A DNA stretch of 64,000 nt, from NCBI GenBank assembly GCA_028583605.1, contig CM053328.1:15311107-15375106 (forward strand). Direction: 5' to 3'. This DNA is from Dastarcus helophoroides. Taxonomy: Eukaryota > Arthropoda > Insecta > Coleoptera > Bothrideridae. The translations under genes and the position numbers were made by a program. The notes below the pieces were generated by a model that was given only the letters and a program-made list of their open reading frames with translations, ran no database searches and was not told the origin of the DNA. This document shows, piece by piece, positions 48,857 to 60,099 of this stretch; within the stretch, counting starts at the first letter, position 1, and each line of letters starts with the position of its first letter.

Positions 48857-49479
48857 AAAATTTTAAAATCAAATTTTTTAAAGCAATCGAAATTTTGAAA
48901 AATGTTAAGATTTTCATAGAAAGTTAAAATTTCCAAAAAAAGTTAGAATTTTCTAAAAAGTCAAAATTTAAACATTCTTGAAAAAATTCGAGTATTTTAA
49001 AAAATGACGAAACTTTTTATAAAATTCGAAATTTTTTATAAAATTTTAAATTTTTCAAAAACTTAATATTTTGAGAAATAATCTAAAATTTCAGAGTCAA
49101 AATTTTAAAAAAGTTTTGCAAAATTTAAGAAGTTTTAATCTGCTTTTCAAAAACCCTAAATTTTCAAAAGGTTCACTTTACTTAGGAAAAAACAAAATTA
49201 TCAGTAAAGTTGAACTATTTTTAAAATCGCAATCTAAAAAGAAAATTTCAAAATAAAAAAAAAACAGTGGAAATTTGAAAAAAATGTTTGTTTCCATTAG
49301 GTCGAATTTCAAATAAAGTCAAAATAGTCGAAGTCTGAATATTGAAGAAAAGCCAAAATTATCAGAAAAGTCGAAATTTTCAAAAAAGACCAAATTTTGA
49401 AGAATTAATACTTTGAAAAAGGTTAAGTTTTGAATAGTTAAAGTTTTGAAATAACAGTCAAACACTTTTTAAAATTTGA

Positions 49480-49520
49480 TGGAACGGACTGGCCCTTGGT
49501 TACCTTCAAAAATTGAAATA
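49480..49520 (-). mobile_element. Penelope-like terminal fragment
   Basis: ATGGAACGGACTGGCCCTTG followed by TTCAAAAATTGAAATAC matches the outer end of the repeats at 41735 and 48690. A solitary short fragment. Confidence 0.5.
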
Positions 49521-51208
49521 CTCAGAATTTCCAAAAAATTAAAATTCTGAAAAATGATCGAAATTTTTTAAAAAGTCAAAACTTTCAAGTCACAATTTAA
49601 AAAAAAATGACATTTTGGAAAAAAAAATAGAAAAATTCAAAATTCTGCAAAATAATCGAAAATTTCAAAAAAATTTCGCATTTAAAAAAATGTTACGTTT
49701 AAAAAAAAGCAAAAGAGCAAAGAAAAAATCAAAAGTTTGCAAAAAGTCGAAATTTTGAAAAATAATATAAATTTAAAAAATAGTCGACATTTTTAAGAAT
49801 CATAATGCTCAAAAAGTAACAATTTTTTAAAAAATTCAAATTTTGAAAAAATCGACAATTTTAAAAGTTGACACTTTGAACAGTTTAGCTTTCAAAAATT
49901 CTACATTTATAAAAAATTACGAATTACGAGTGGAAATTTTTCAAAAATAACAAAATTTTCCAAAAAAGCCAAGAATTTAAAAAGGCTAAATTTTAGAGAA
50001 AAATTGAAACCTTAAAAAATCGAAATTTTCAAAAAATAGGAATTTTTGGAAAAGACGGTCAAAACGTAAACAAAAAACGAAATTAAAAAAATGAAAAAAT
50101 CCAAAAATGCAAGTCTTGAAAAAATGTCGAAATTTTGGAAAAAATCCAAGAAAAGTCAAAATGTAAATAAAAGTTGAAATTTATAAAAAACGAAATTTTT
50201 TCCAATAATGCATTCTTGAAAAAAGGTCGACATTTTGAAAAAAAGTAAAAATTTGAAAAAAGTCGAAAATATGAGGAAAATTGAAAATCTTTAAGAAAAA
50301 GTTCAAATTTTGATAAAAGTCGATTTTTGTACAAAAAAAATAGAAATTTTAATATATCAATATTTTGAAAAAAAAAATGAAATTACCAGAAAAATTGAAA
50401 ATTTCGAACCTTTTTTGAAAAATTAAACTTTTTTGGTAGTTTCCATTTTTCAAAATATTTGCTTTTGGAAAATTTCGGGTTAAAATTTGGAAAAATGCCA
50501 ACATTCTTAATAACGTTGAAATTTTTAAAAGTCAAACGTTTAATGACGAAAGTCGTAATTTTGAAATAACGATATTTTGAGAAAAATTCAACCATTTGAA
50601 CAATTCGACATTATTTTCACAAACAGCCGAAATGTTTAAAAAAATGAAATTTTGAAAAAAATATGAAATTTTCACAAGGCAAATTTTTTAAAAAGCCGAA
50701 GTTGAAGGTTCAATAGTGTTTGCAAAATAATTTTAGAAAATTTTGAAAATTTCAAACAAAAAAATGTTTGAAAAATGTCGAAATTTAAAAAAAAATCGAT
50801 TCATAGAACACGTTAACGAAAGAAGTGGTTGTGGTAATAATGAGTGGGATTGGATGAAATATTAACTAGTAAAACTATGAAACGTAAAAAGAAATGATCT
50901 AGAATTGCAATCGAAAATAACCTATCTAGATTATTTTGTTGATTTAAGGAACCTCAAGTTTGAAAGTTTGATCGAAATCGTTAAAGCTATTTCGAAGAAA
51001 ATTCAAAAATAGAAAATATATTTCAAAATTACGCGCCTTTCTATTTCTCCGAACGATGCCGATTACATACGCGTCATGCGTCATGCTCGTCTCGTGACGT
51101 CACGATTACCATAATCGGCGGTGCTCGTCAAATGAGTATAATCGGACGATGCCATCCGTACCATATATGTAATACTTCTATATGGCGTGTTTTGTACCTT
51201 CGATTGTG

Positions 51209-53475
51209 TTTTTTTTTTTTTTTTTGTTAAAGTAGGGGAAAATGCTTTACGCACATCTGGGAAGATAACCCAGATAGTGTCGGACTTCCGCTCAAACTAC
51301 GGGTACCCACTAAAAACCCCTACTTCTTCGGGCCGGGCCCTTGGACCCCAAGCCCTCCGTCGGAACAGTACAATAGTGCTGGAGCACTGCTGTAAGCTGT
51401 TTTGCCTGAAACATAAGAACAAACAAAACACAAAATTTTCACGATGAAAGTCTTAGCCTAGAGGACCATCCTTGGTCTTCTAATCCTGGTTGGGATGTCT
51501 GGATCGTAATCCACTGCCTATCGAACTAGTTCGTTGGGATGCGTTTCCGCTCTCACCATCGCCCTGGAATTAATTTCCCTAAGAAAATCTCATACCAAAG
51601 GTAGTTCAGCTTCTCTATGGAGCTGATTGTTTCTCGCAAACCATGGAGCGTCCATGGCTTGTCTTAGGAAGACGTTCTGGAACACCTGGAGTTTCTTCAT
51701 CTGATTATCCGTCGCTTGTGACCAAGCTACAGATGCGTAGGTCATTGCTGGTCTTATGATTGATTTGTATAGTAACGCTTTAAATCCAATGGACAGGTTA
51801 CTATTTCTTCAGCATTTTGGCTCTGAACACTGCATAATCGATGTGTGCCTGGAATGTTAGTCTTTTGTCTAGAATGACACCTAGATACCTTGCCTGAAGT
51901 CTCCAGTCGACGTTTTGCCCATGAACATTTATATGTCCATATGGTTGGAGTCTTCTTCGAGTGAAAAAGTCTGCTTGGGTCTTGTCTGCGTTGACTTGGA
52001 TCTCCATTGGCCAAAGTAATCTAGTAGACTGTCTGTTGCCTCCTGAAGTCGTCTGGTGACCACCTCTGGGCTGAAAGAGTACGCCACTAAAGCTGTGTCA
52101 TCTGCGTAAGTTGCCAATAAGGTGTTGTCGGTTGTTGGATTGGTTCTCGGAATGTCTGCTGTGAACAGAGAATACAGCAGAGATGACAAGGCCGAACCTT
52201 GAGCCACCCTATACTGTAACCTAAACTGGTTTGATAGTTCCTGTCCCACCTTTGCTCTGAAAGAGCGCTGGTCCAGGAACGAGCTTACCATTTAAACCAT
52301 TGTTAGAGGTATTCCAAACTGGTGCATCTTGAAGACTAATCCTTGATGCCAAACTGTGTCAAATGCCTTGGAAATATCGAAGAAAATAGCTCCAACTACC
52401 TGGTTCCAGTTCATGCGTTGAGTGATTGTTTCAACCACTCTCAGCAGTTGGTCTGAGGTAGAGGACATAGGTTGGAACCCAAATTGTTCCTTAGGAATGA
52501 TGTCACTATCGCTGATGATATTCTGCAGACGCTTCCTCAAAATCCTTTCCGCCACCTTACCCAGGTTGGATAAGAGGCTGATTGGCCTGTAATTTTGGGA
52601 GAATTTCCCATCCTTACCTGACTTAGGAATGAAGATAACGTTGGCAGTCTTCCACCTGGTTGGAAAATACCGGAATTTAAACATGGAATTGACTATTGCT
52701 CCAAAGTATTTGACAACTTGGTCCGGAAGAGACTTCAAAGCTTGGTTTGGAATTCCGTCTGGACCTGGAGACTTTTTTTTAGCTTGAGCAGAAAGCTTTG
52801 GATTTCCTCCTCATTAGTTGGCTGGATGACGTCGTCTTCTTCTGGCACTTCCTCCTGAAGAAGAACTTGTACCTCTTCTTCCACCTCGTCTACGAAGTCT
52901 AAGTCCACTTCTTCAAGTGTGGCCTGACAGTGTCGTTCAAAGGTCTCAGCAAAAGCTGCGGCCTTTTCCTGATCTGACTAAGCCATTCCTTGAGGTCCAT
53001 GTATCGGAGGGATAGGTTTCCTAACTCCTCTTAGAGCTTTGGCTATGCGCCAGAGATCTGATATAGTTTCGAGGTTGCAACTTCTTAGGTGTTCCTGAAA
53101 CTTAGAAATTTTGTGCTCTCTGAGTTCATACCTGAGCTCGTGGATGAGCCTGTTGACTTCCGCCTTATCTGCTTGCAGATTGGTCCGTCTTGCTCTCTTC
53201 CTGGCACGATTCTTCCTTCTAATCAGCTCCACCAAGTGATTTGGCAGTGGTTCCCTTCCTTCTATACGCCGGAAAGTTTTGGTCGCAGCCAGAATTGAAT
53301 CTGTTATGGTGATTTCCAGTCTTTCCACCGCTGTGTTGATGTCATCGTTTGTATTGATCTCTCCAGGCTCTTCCAGGTTTGCTGCCAGATACTCTCTGAA
53401 CTGTGTCCAGTTTGTTTTCTTGCAGGTTTCTGGAGGCTTGGGTCCACGATCATCTCCGATGGTCATCATCACTGG
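51209..53475 (-). mobile_element. 5'-truncated Jockey-clade non-LTR retrotransposon
   Basis: The 3' end on the minus strand is a poly(A) tail, seen as T-run 51209-51225. The 5' end is truncated near 53475. The direct repeat GATTGTGTT at 51202-51210 and 53476-53484 is the target-site duplication. Only the end of the endonuclease and the reverse transcriptase region remain. Confidence 0.8.
51430..53475 (-). pseudogene. Jockey-like ORF2: endonuclease end and reverse transcriptase
   Basis: Reading downward from 53475: PVMMTIGDDRGPKPPETCKK (end of the AP-endonuclease domain) and a basic linker (RRKNRARKRARRTNLQADKA). After a stop and frame break near 52980-52770 come SPGPDGIPNQALKSLPDQVV, YRPISLLSNLGKVAERIL, QFGFQPMSSTSDQL, FFDISKAFDTVWH, then the catalytic YADD in LLATYADDTALVAYS (about 52120). 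A frameshift near 52000 leads to ADKTQADFF and ARYLGVILDKRLTFQAHIDY (thumb). Typical Jockey clade order. At least four breaks; not functional. Confidence 0.8.
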
Positions 53476-53879
53476 GATTGTGTTCAAAAGGCGCGATGGA
53501 TATATATGTTTGTTTTTTTGGAGGACAGAATTTATTAACCAATCCCGCTTCTCGTCAGTTATCTTTATTGTCATTCATTTATTAGTGTTCTCGCCCATCT
53601 TGTCATCTATTCCCGCTATAAATGAATGAATGCTTGTCCTCCAAAGAGTACGACATATACTTTTCATCTCACCTTTCTGACAACGCATTTTGTAGTGGCG
53701 ATTATACACAACACGCCATATAGAAGTATTACATATATGGTCCGTACTCACTCATTCGGGTATCTACTTGTTACACTTAATATACCTAAGAAATGTAAAA
53801 TTTTGACATAAAAATGACATTCCTACTGGTGTCACCTTCGCTGAAACTGAGGGTAAATTTGGATTTTTAAATGGAACAC

Positions 53880-55030
53880 CTATATATATTATTACCATTT
53901 TGGAATATTTTCTTAAAAGCTGTTTTTTTTCCTGAAATATTATTTAATTTGAATTCGGTTTGAAATTTTAAACAAGGATTTCATGTTAGTGCAACAATTT
54001 CGAGATAACACTTACTCTTTTGAATTTAGAATAAAATTAGGAAACAATATTTGTAGAAATTGTGTATTACTTTTTTTGCAAATTATGATTGAAACTGTTG
54101 AAAAAAATATAAGGTTATGCCCAATTTAATTTATTTATTTGTTGGAAATTTAAACTTTGATTTGGATTATGAAATATTTTACATGCTAATGATTTATATG
54201 AATAAAAAACTATTTTAATTTTTATAAGAAATAGTTTTCTCCAAATTTCGAGTTTTTTCCAAATTTCGAAGTTTTCTTTAAATTTCGAGTTTTATTTGCA
54301 ATTTTTTTCAAAATAAATGTTATAGAAATTGTAAATTTTTTCTCCAGCTTACAAATTAAAAATAACTGAAAAGAATATTTTTAGAAATTTGAAATTTTTC
54401 TCAAAATTTTCAATTTTTTTACAAAAGTGATTTTGGTATTTTCGATATTTTTTAATTGTAATGTATTAAAATTTCGAGTTTTTTTTTAAAATTTGTTTTG
54501 TAGAAATTTCGAATTTTTCCTCAAACTTTTGACTGGGTTTTAGGGGAAAATTGTTTTCACCTTTTTATGAAAAAAAATTAAGTTTAAATTCGAAATTTTG
54601 ATTTATTTTTAAAAGTTTTGACTTCAAATTTTACGAATTTCATGTATAAAACTTAAGATGTTGAAATAATACTTAAAATTACCAGTTTTTCTAAAATAAA
54701 AATGGAGAAAAGACGAATTTAAAGAATTTTTACCTTTTTTTATGGAAATTATGACGAAAAAAAATTAAATTTAAACAAAATTTTAATTTTTGTCAAAACT
54801 TCAGCTCTATTTATTGTAGGTCAAGTTTAAACTTAAAATTATTAATTTGGTAGAAAAATAATTTAAACAATTTAGAAAAATTTAAATTTTTTTTTTGAAA
54901 ATTAAACATTTTCTGAGATGAAGTTTTGTAACAAATTTTTGATTTTTTTTAATAACCTTTTCCGAATTTTTTTTTAGAGCAATTTGAGTATTTTTCTCGG
55001 AATTTCGAGTTTTCTCAAAAAATGTAACCA
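53880..55030 (-). repeat. Degenerate satellite block, minus orientation
   Basis: TTTCGAGTTTTTT and AAATTTTGAC-type units. Minus-oriented by the TTTCGA core, unlike the block at 47-50.8 kb. 55040-55369, downstream of the zinc-finger gene, is AT-rich and holds nothing else recognised. Confidence 0.6.
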
Positions 55031-55369
55031 TTTAAAAGTGGAAAATTATTCTACGTTGGGTTGGGTTAAAAGAAATGTGCTTTAAACAAAATAAATTTAA
55101 TACTTTAATGTGTCAACAAAATAAACTTAATACCATAGAATCTTCAGCAAAGTCGAATTATCACAAACTAAAGATTAAAACTATAGAAACTGAAAACTTA
55201 TCCGAAAAAGGTTCTTAGGGCAACTCAAACGCCTTCTAACAATGTAAACTAAAAATGCTATAAAATAAATAAATCTAACAAAATAAACTTAACATTTCAA
55301 AAGATAATCCTGACGTAATTTTTACGCAGAAACGATTTTAGTTAATTTTGGAAATGCAGCTTGTTTTAA

Positions 55370-56488
55370 TCAGTTTTGGAAGTGCAGCTGCATATGATGT
55401 ACATATTCGTAGAAATACATCTCTCTGCAACATAATTTACAAAAACTTTTCGCATATGGATTCCGATTTATGTTGTAGTCAGTATCACTCAAATACGAAA
55501 CCAAATTACCAATCACCGCATTTCTCCCCATTTTTTCCAAGTTCGCCGTATAATGCGGATACTCTAGTTCCATCTCCAAAACGTTCTTTAGCATCTCTTG
55601 CTGGAGGTGGTAGTTCAAATGGGCCAACAGCAGTTCTTTCTGGACAAATTCGAAGTCGCATACATGACAAACGTACAATTTTAACAAATGCGTCTTAATA
55701 TGTTCTCTATAATCGACAATGGAATCGAAAACCATGTTACACGAGACGCACTGTATATTGTGTAATTTCATATGCTCGGCCAATTTATGGGGGGTTTTGT
55801 AACCGTTACCGCAGCGGCTACAGTACGATTTTTTGTCTATGATAGGGTAAAACGAGTGTTTACCCGCATCTGATGATGATTCTGTGTCTGATGCCAGTTC
55901 TGCTTCGAAATTCTCAACTTTTTCATCTTTTAAGCCGCTTTCAATTTGGCCGTAATCGCATGGAGGGGTGTTCCTGTCACTAATTTTCACCTCGTCGGAT
56001 TTTTGGAAATCGAGTCGAAAATATTTAAACTGGGGCATACTTGATACTTGATCACTAAAATCGCGGTTGGTGTCGCGGCCCGGATTGTCACAAATTGAAA
56101 TAACTACTTTATCATCGCAGACTTTGGAGGGTTTTAGAGGTGAACTAACCTCAGCAGTCGGGGTATTTTTCTTGAAATTTAGCGAAGTGCCATCGATGCT
56201 CACTTCAATGGAATCCTCGTTATCATCGCTTTTTTCAATAATTATCTTTTTATTCCCGTAGGAAATATGCAAATCTTGCTTTATATGCAATGTTTCTACG
56301 TTCCCGGCATTACACCTTTTTCGCGTTCGCACCTTATTCCTAATAAGTCCGGTGTTTTTTCGAAAAGAACGGAACTTCATAAGGCATCGTGTAAGTTGTA
56401 ATTTTGAATGTTTACTTTTATAGTGTTGTTGTAATTTTTTTAAAGTTAACAACTTTTCAAGACATATAAGGCAGCTAACTTTATACAT
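55370..56488 (-). CDS. C2H2 zinc-finger protein, single exon
   Basis: An intact 372-residue frame from ATG at 56488 to stop at 55370. There is one degenerate N-terminal finger, C6-x2-C9-x12-H22-x4-H27, then an acidic, serine-rich middle (about 60-220). Three consecutive fingers follow: C223-C226-H239-H243, C247-C250-H263-H267 and C274-C277-H290-H294. A last finger, C350-x2-C353-x11-H365-x3-H369, lies three residues from the end. Linkers are not the canonical TGEKP. The basic segment RNKVRTRKRCN (about 50-60) could be a nuclear localisation signal. Likely a nuclear DNA- or RNA-binding protein; I do not recognise the orthologue. Codon use is balanced and the frame unbroken, unlike the relics around it. 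The first in-frame ATG was chosen. Confidence 0.85.
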   Translation of the reverse strand: MYKVSCLICLEKLLTLKKLQQHYKSKHSKLQLTRCLMKFRSFRKNTGLIRNKVRTRKRCNAGNVETLHIKQDLHISYGNKKIIIEKSDDNEDSIEVSIDGTSLNFKKNTPTAEVSSPLKPSKVCDDKVVISICDNPGRDTNRDFSDQVSSMPQFKYFRLDFQKSDEVKISDRNTPPCDYGQIESGLKDEKVENFEAELASDTESSSDAGKHSFYPIIDKKSYCSRCGNGYKTPHKLAEHMKLHNIQCVSCNMVFDSIVDYREHIKTHLLKLYVCHVCDFEFVQKELLLAHLNYHLQQEMLKNVLEMELEYPHYTANLEKMGRNAVIGNLVSYLSDTDYNINRNPYAKSFCKLCCREMYFYEYVHHMQLHFQN

Positions 56489-56655
56489 CGCGACTTAATT
56501 CACGCTGATACGAACGATACGAATACTACCATGTGCTTGTAATTTTTTGTTTCAAAATTTAACTCACAGAACTTATTTAAATCTCTGCCACTCAGTGTTG
56601 CCAATACCGCCATGGAATAAATATACTGCACATCACCGTAAGAAGACCTTTGGAC

Positions 56656-57040
56656 AGTGGCGGCTCGTAGCTAAAATTAGTGGGGGTGCTGCTCTAGCAA
56701 ATATTCAACTTTTGTTTTAAAATCAGGGCTTCGCAACGTTACTTTTTCTATTTTGGTTTCCTTTCCGGTTCATTTAAATAAAAATTATATCGATTCAGAG
56801 CCGGTATTCGTTCCGACAAAAATGACAAATTTTTTTGCTTTTCAGTTCACTTCATACAGTGGCGTAGCGAGAGGGGACAGAGGGGACCATAACCCTGGGC
56901 GACACATATGTGGGGGGCGGCATTTTTTTATATTTAATTTAAAAACTTTTTTAATCACCAGATTTTTATTTAGTTTAAATTTTCTTTTCTTATTTGATTC
57001 TTTTTGTTATGTCATCCTTACCGTACATTATTTATAAAAT
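56656..57040. other. Possible hAT-like element ends upstream of the zinc-finger gene
   Basis: CAGTGGCGGCTCGTAGC at about 56656 and CAGTGGCGTAGCGAGAGGGG at about 56859 resemble hAT-type termini common in insects. Their partners were not found nearby. A sequence complementary to the first type (GCGAGCCGCCAATG) occurs at about 63871-63884. Confidence 0.35.
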
Positions 57041-57059
57041 TTGACATATCTTTTCCAAG

Positions 57060-57460
57060 TCCAAAGTAAATTTAACATTTTTTTTTAATGTCTAACAATT
57101 CCAACTTTGTATCAAAATTTTGACGTTTTATACGAAATTTATAAAAAAGTCAAGATTTATATAAAAAGTCAAAACGAAAAAAACTACGAAATCAGAATTT
57201 TAAACTCGAAATAGATACCCAAAATATATGTATCAATTGAAGTATTTTTTCTAAATTTACACGTTTTTGCAATATTCTGAATTTAACTAAAATGTTTGTA
57301 CTCTTTTTTTTTCTAAAGCTCTCGAACTTTAGATATTTTTTTTAGTAAATGTATCTTTTCTCTCAACATTTCTAATGTCCTTTCGAAGTTTCAAGATCTT
57401 TCCAAATATCGAAATTTAAACTTAAAACGAAATTTCGATACAAAATTAGAGATTAAAGTT
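57060..57460. repeat. Diverged satellite
   Basis: Scattered TCGAAAT/ATTTCGA cores in AT-rich DNA; orientation unclear. Nothing else recognised. Confidence 0.4.
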
Positions 57461-57640
57461 CATAACTATTAAACTTTATTAACGATTAAAAACCAACAGA
57501 TATTCAAAAAGTTCACAATGTTTCGATAAATATTTGCCAACACCGGACCAGGTTTCGCATTACTCCATCATCGGCGGTTATACCAGCAATTTGTTTAGCC
57601 GTTGTTATGCTAACAAGCTCCATGGATCATAGACCGTCTA
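57455..57640 (-). mobile_element. Repeat end related to the 38.9 and 60 kb copies
   Basis: On the minus strand: GATGATGGAGTAATGCGAAA, CCTGGTCCGGTGTTGGCAAA, TATTTATCGAAACATTGTG, then TTTTTAATCGTTAATAAAGT and TTTAATAGTTATGAA. The GATGA...GAAAC...GGTC order resembles a Penelope-type hammerhead region, but stem II is not convincing and the box reads CCGATGA. The second half matches 59928-60000 and 60815-60880. Confidence 0.45.
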
Positions 57641-57642
57641 AT

Positions 57643-59910
57643 CATGGGTGTAGGCAGGATTTCGTTCAGGGAGGGGCAAGAATCATTTTAAAAAATTGAT
57701 AAAAAAAAAGAAACCGGAAAACGTTCCGTTTGAGTATATGTAATTTTCATTTAACTACATGAACTGAGGAATCGAACTTTCAGATTAATTTTGAAATTTG
57801 GAAACAGAGTCGAACTTCGCGAAATAAGTCAGAAAATTGAATCTAGACTAAAAATCGAACCTTTCGGAAAACTTCAAAAACTATCAAAATTTCGAAAAAT
57901 AAGGATTTTAAAAAAATACCGTCGAAATGTCGAGAGAAAGCATAAGGAGAAGAAGAAGAAGAAGAAGAAGAAGAAGAAGAAAAAGAAGAAGAAGAAGAAG
58001 AAGTAGAAGGAGAAGAAGAAGAAGAAGAAGAAGGAGAAGAAGAAGAAGAAGGAGAAGAAGAAGAAGAAGAAGGAGAAGAAGAAGAAGAAGAAGAAGGAGA
58101 AGAAGAAGGAGAAGAAGAAGGAGAAGAAGAAGAAGAAGGAGAAGAAGAAGAAGAAGAAGGAGAAGAAGAAGGATAAGGATAAGGATAAGGATAAGGATAA
58201 GGATAAGGATAAGGATAAGGATAAGGATAAGGAGAAGGAGAAGGAGAAGGAGAAGGAGAAGGAGAAGGAGAAGGAGAAGGAGAAGGAGAAGGAGAAGGAG
58301 AAGGAGAAGGAGAAGGAGAAGGAGAAGGAAAGGAAAAGGAGAAGGAGAAGGAGAAGGAGAAGGAGAAAAAAGTGAACACTTTCAAGAGAAAGTTTAATTT
58401 TGAGAGAGACAAATTTCGAGGAAAAAACGAATTTTTGGGAAAAAGTTGGAATGTTTAGAAAATCGTCGTGTTTAAAATAAAATCCTGACCTTTCGAAAAA
58501 TCTCAAAAAATGTTGAAAATTCGAAAAAAAATATATTTTTAAAGGTGGAGTTTTGTAAAGAAAAGGCGTAATTTTCAGGAAAAGCTGAAATTTTGAGAAA
58601 AAATTTTCACTGTAAGTGGAGATTTCCAGAAGCATAAAACATGCCTTTTTGAAGTACGAGTCAAAACTTCTAGAATAAGACAAATTTTGAGAAACGTGAA
58701 ATTTTCGGTAATTTAAATTTTAAAAAAATCAGAAAAACCGAATATTAAAAAAATGAAAGTTCAATTTTGAGAGAAAACAGTAGAATAAAGTCGTAATGCG
58801 AAAGCTACGAATTTTGAGAAAAAACCCTATCTTGGGAAAGGATTTTTTAGAAAACTAAAATTGAATAAAAACCCAACCTTTCGGAAGAACTCCAAAAATG
58901 CTGAAAATTCTAAAAATTCCAAAACATTTCCAAAGGTCAAATGTTGTAAAAAAATTCGGATTTTCCAAAAACACTTTTCTCGAAAGTTTCATACTCTAAT
59001 TTTGCTGCAATATTTAAATTTCAATAAAGAAATTAGGTGTACAAGAATTCTTTTTCTCGAAATTACCCAAAAATATTTTTCCCAACAATTTTAATTTTCG
59101 ATAACATGCCGATCTAATTTAGAGAAAACAGACGAATTTCGAGAAAACCGAAATTTAAAGGAAAAGCTAATTTCGAGGAAAAAGTCTAGAAAGTTTCAGA
59201 AACTAAAACATCGCATTTTGAAATAAAAGTCAAAATTTCGAAAATAAGGCGAAATATGAAGTTGAAATTTCTGGAGTCAAATTTAAAAAAAAGACAAACT
59301 TTTAGAAAAGTGGCAGAATTTTGATAGAAAAAATGAAGAAGAGTCCAAAAAGTATAATTTTAAAAATAAAGTCGAAAAAGACGAATTTCAACTAATTTTA
59401 AGAAAAAAATTCAAAATTTTTAGTAAAGTTGAATATCGAATTTTGATATAAAAATATCAAAAAAAGGCAAATTTTAAGATACCTGTCAAAAGTTATGAAA
59501 AATTAAATTCTAAAACCAGTTTTAACAAAAATAAAGGATTTAAAAAAAAACGAAATCTCTGAAAAACAGTCGACATTTCTAGAAAAACTACCAAATGAAA
59601 TATCAAAGATCGAAATTTTCCAGAAAAAAAATCAAAGTTTAAGAAAAAGTACAATTTTGAGAATAGCCATTTATGAAAAAAACGAATCTTGAAAAAAGTC
59701 AAAATTTCAAGAAAGATACGAATTTTCAGGAAAAATATTCAGATTTCCGGAAACATACATGATGAGATTTTAGAATAAATTTCAAATTTGTGAAAAAGGA
59801 CGGATTTTAGAAAAATATCCCATTTTTTTTAAATTCGTGTTTTTCTGGAAATTTCGATTTTTTTCCCTTGAAAAACAAAAAAAAGGGGTCCCATTCTAGC
59901 TAAGCTTATG
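57643..59910. mobile_element. hAT-like element B, independent copy
   Basis: It starts CATGGGTGTAGGCAGG and ends CTAGCTAAGCTTATG. Flanks are CGTCTAAT (57635-57642) and TGTCTAAT (59911-59918), 7 of 8 matching. The interior aligns through its length with 10678-11724 plus 14385-15879 and with 12321-14297, but is not interrupted by element A. It differs by a large GA-rich microsatellite expansion. The body is plus-oriented satellite. Non-autonomous. Confidence 0.75.
57945..58371 (+). repeat. Purine microsatellite: (GAA)n, (GGATAA)n, (GGAGAA)n
   Basis: About 425 bp of pure purine except for T in ten perfect GGATAA units (58171-58230). On the left is GAA/GGAGAA mixture and on the right a long GGAGAA run to about 58371. 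The corresponding site in the other copies of element B (about 10985 and 12610) has only a few tens of bases (GAAGAAAAG). Long open frames across it are artefacts. Confidence 0.95.
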
Positions 59911-59927
59911 TGTCTAATCGAAACATT

Positions 59928-60065
59928 ATGGAATTTTTGAATGTCTGTTGCTTTTTAATCGTTAATAAAATTTAATAGTTATGAATATTAAAGAATTCCA
60001 CGAAGTAAGGACTGGAAATGTCAATTATTTAGAGGTTAAAGATAAAGCTTATTATTTTATTTTCA
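59928..60065 (+). mobile_element. Dispersed repeat end with short reading frame
   Basis: TTTTTAATCGTTAATAAAAT then TTTAATAGTTATGAATATTA, then a frame opening M-N-I-K-E-F-H-E-V-R-T-G-N-V-N-Y-L-E-V-K-D-K (from the ATG at 59980). The same frame start occurs at 38.88 kb (-), and with a stop at 60.87 kb. Product unknown. Confidence 0.5.
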
Positions 60066-60099
60066 CTGTAAGTGAAGATTTTCATCAGCGCATTTTGAA

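Larger units (their letters stand above)
47080..50815 (+). repeat. Long degenerate satellite block, plus orientation
   Basis: 3.7 kb of AGTCGAAATTTTG / AAAAAGT-type units, strongly polarised to the plus strand apart from a short minus stretch at 50400-50450. It contains Penelope-like terminal fragments at 48692-48856 and 49480-49520. 48230-48310 is GC-richer and unassigned. Open frames inside are lysine/phenylalanine-rich and not genes. Confidence 0.7.
51160..53741. mobile_element. Short inverted-repeat element split by a retrotransposon
   Basis: A perfect 32-bp inverted repeat lies at 51160-51191 (starts ACCATATATGTAATACTTCT) and 53710-53741. Removing the 5'-truncated non-LTR insertion between them, with its target duplication, leaves an element of about 310 bp. 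Within the right half an 11-bp inverted pair (TTTGGAGGACA) adds further folding. The ends extend imperfectly outward. Confidence 0.65.

Noticed and set aside
53279..53629. 116-residue plus-strand frame
   Set aside because: Antisense of the retrotransposon ORF2; the minus frame has recognisable motifs.
55348..55698. 116-residue plus-strand frame
   Set aside because: Antisense of the zinc-finger gene.
58171..58230. GGATAA array as telomere-type repeat
   Set aside because: It is one phase of a GA-rich microsatellite and does not match insect TTAGG.
57843..58683. Three long overlapping open frames (Ser/Pro/Tyr, Phe/Leu, Arg-rich)
   Set aside because: They are translations of the purine microsatellite in different frames; the repeat has no stops by composition.
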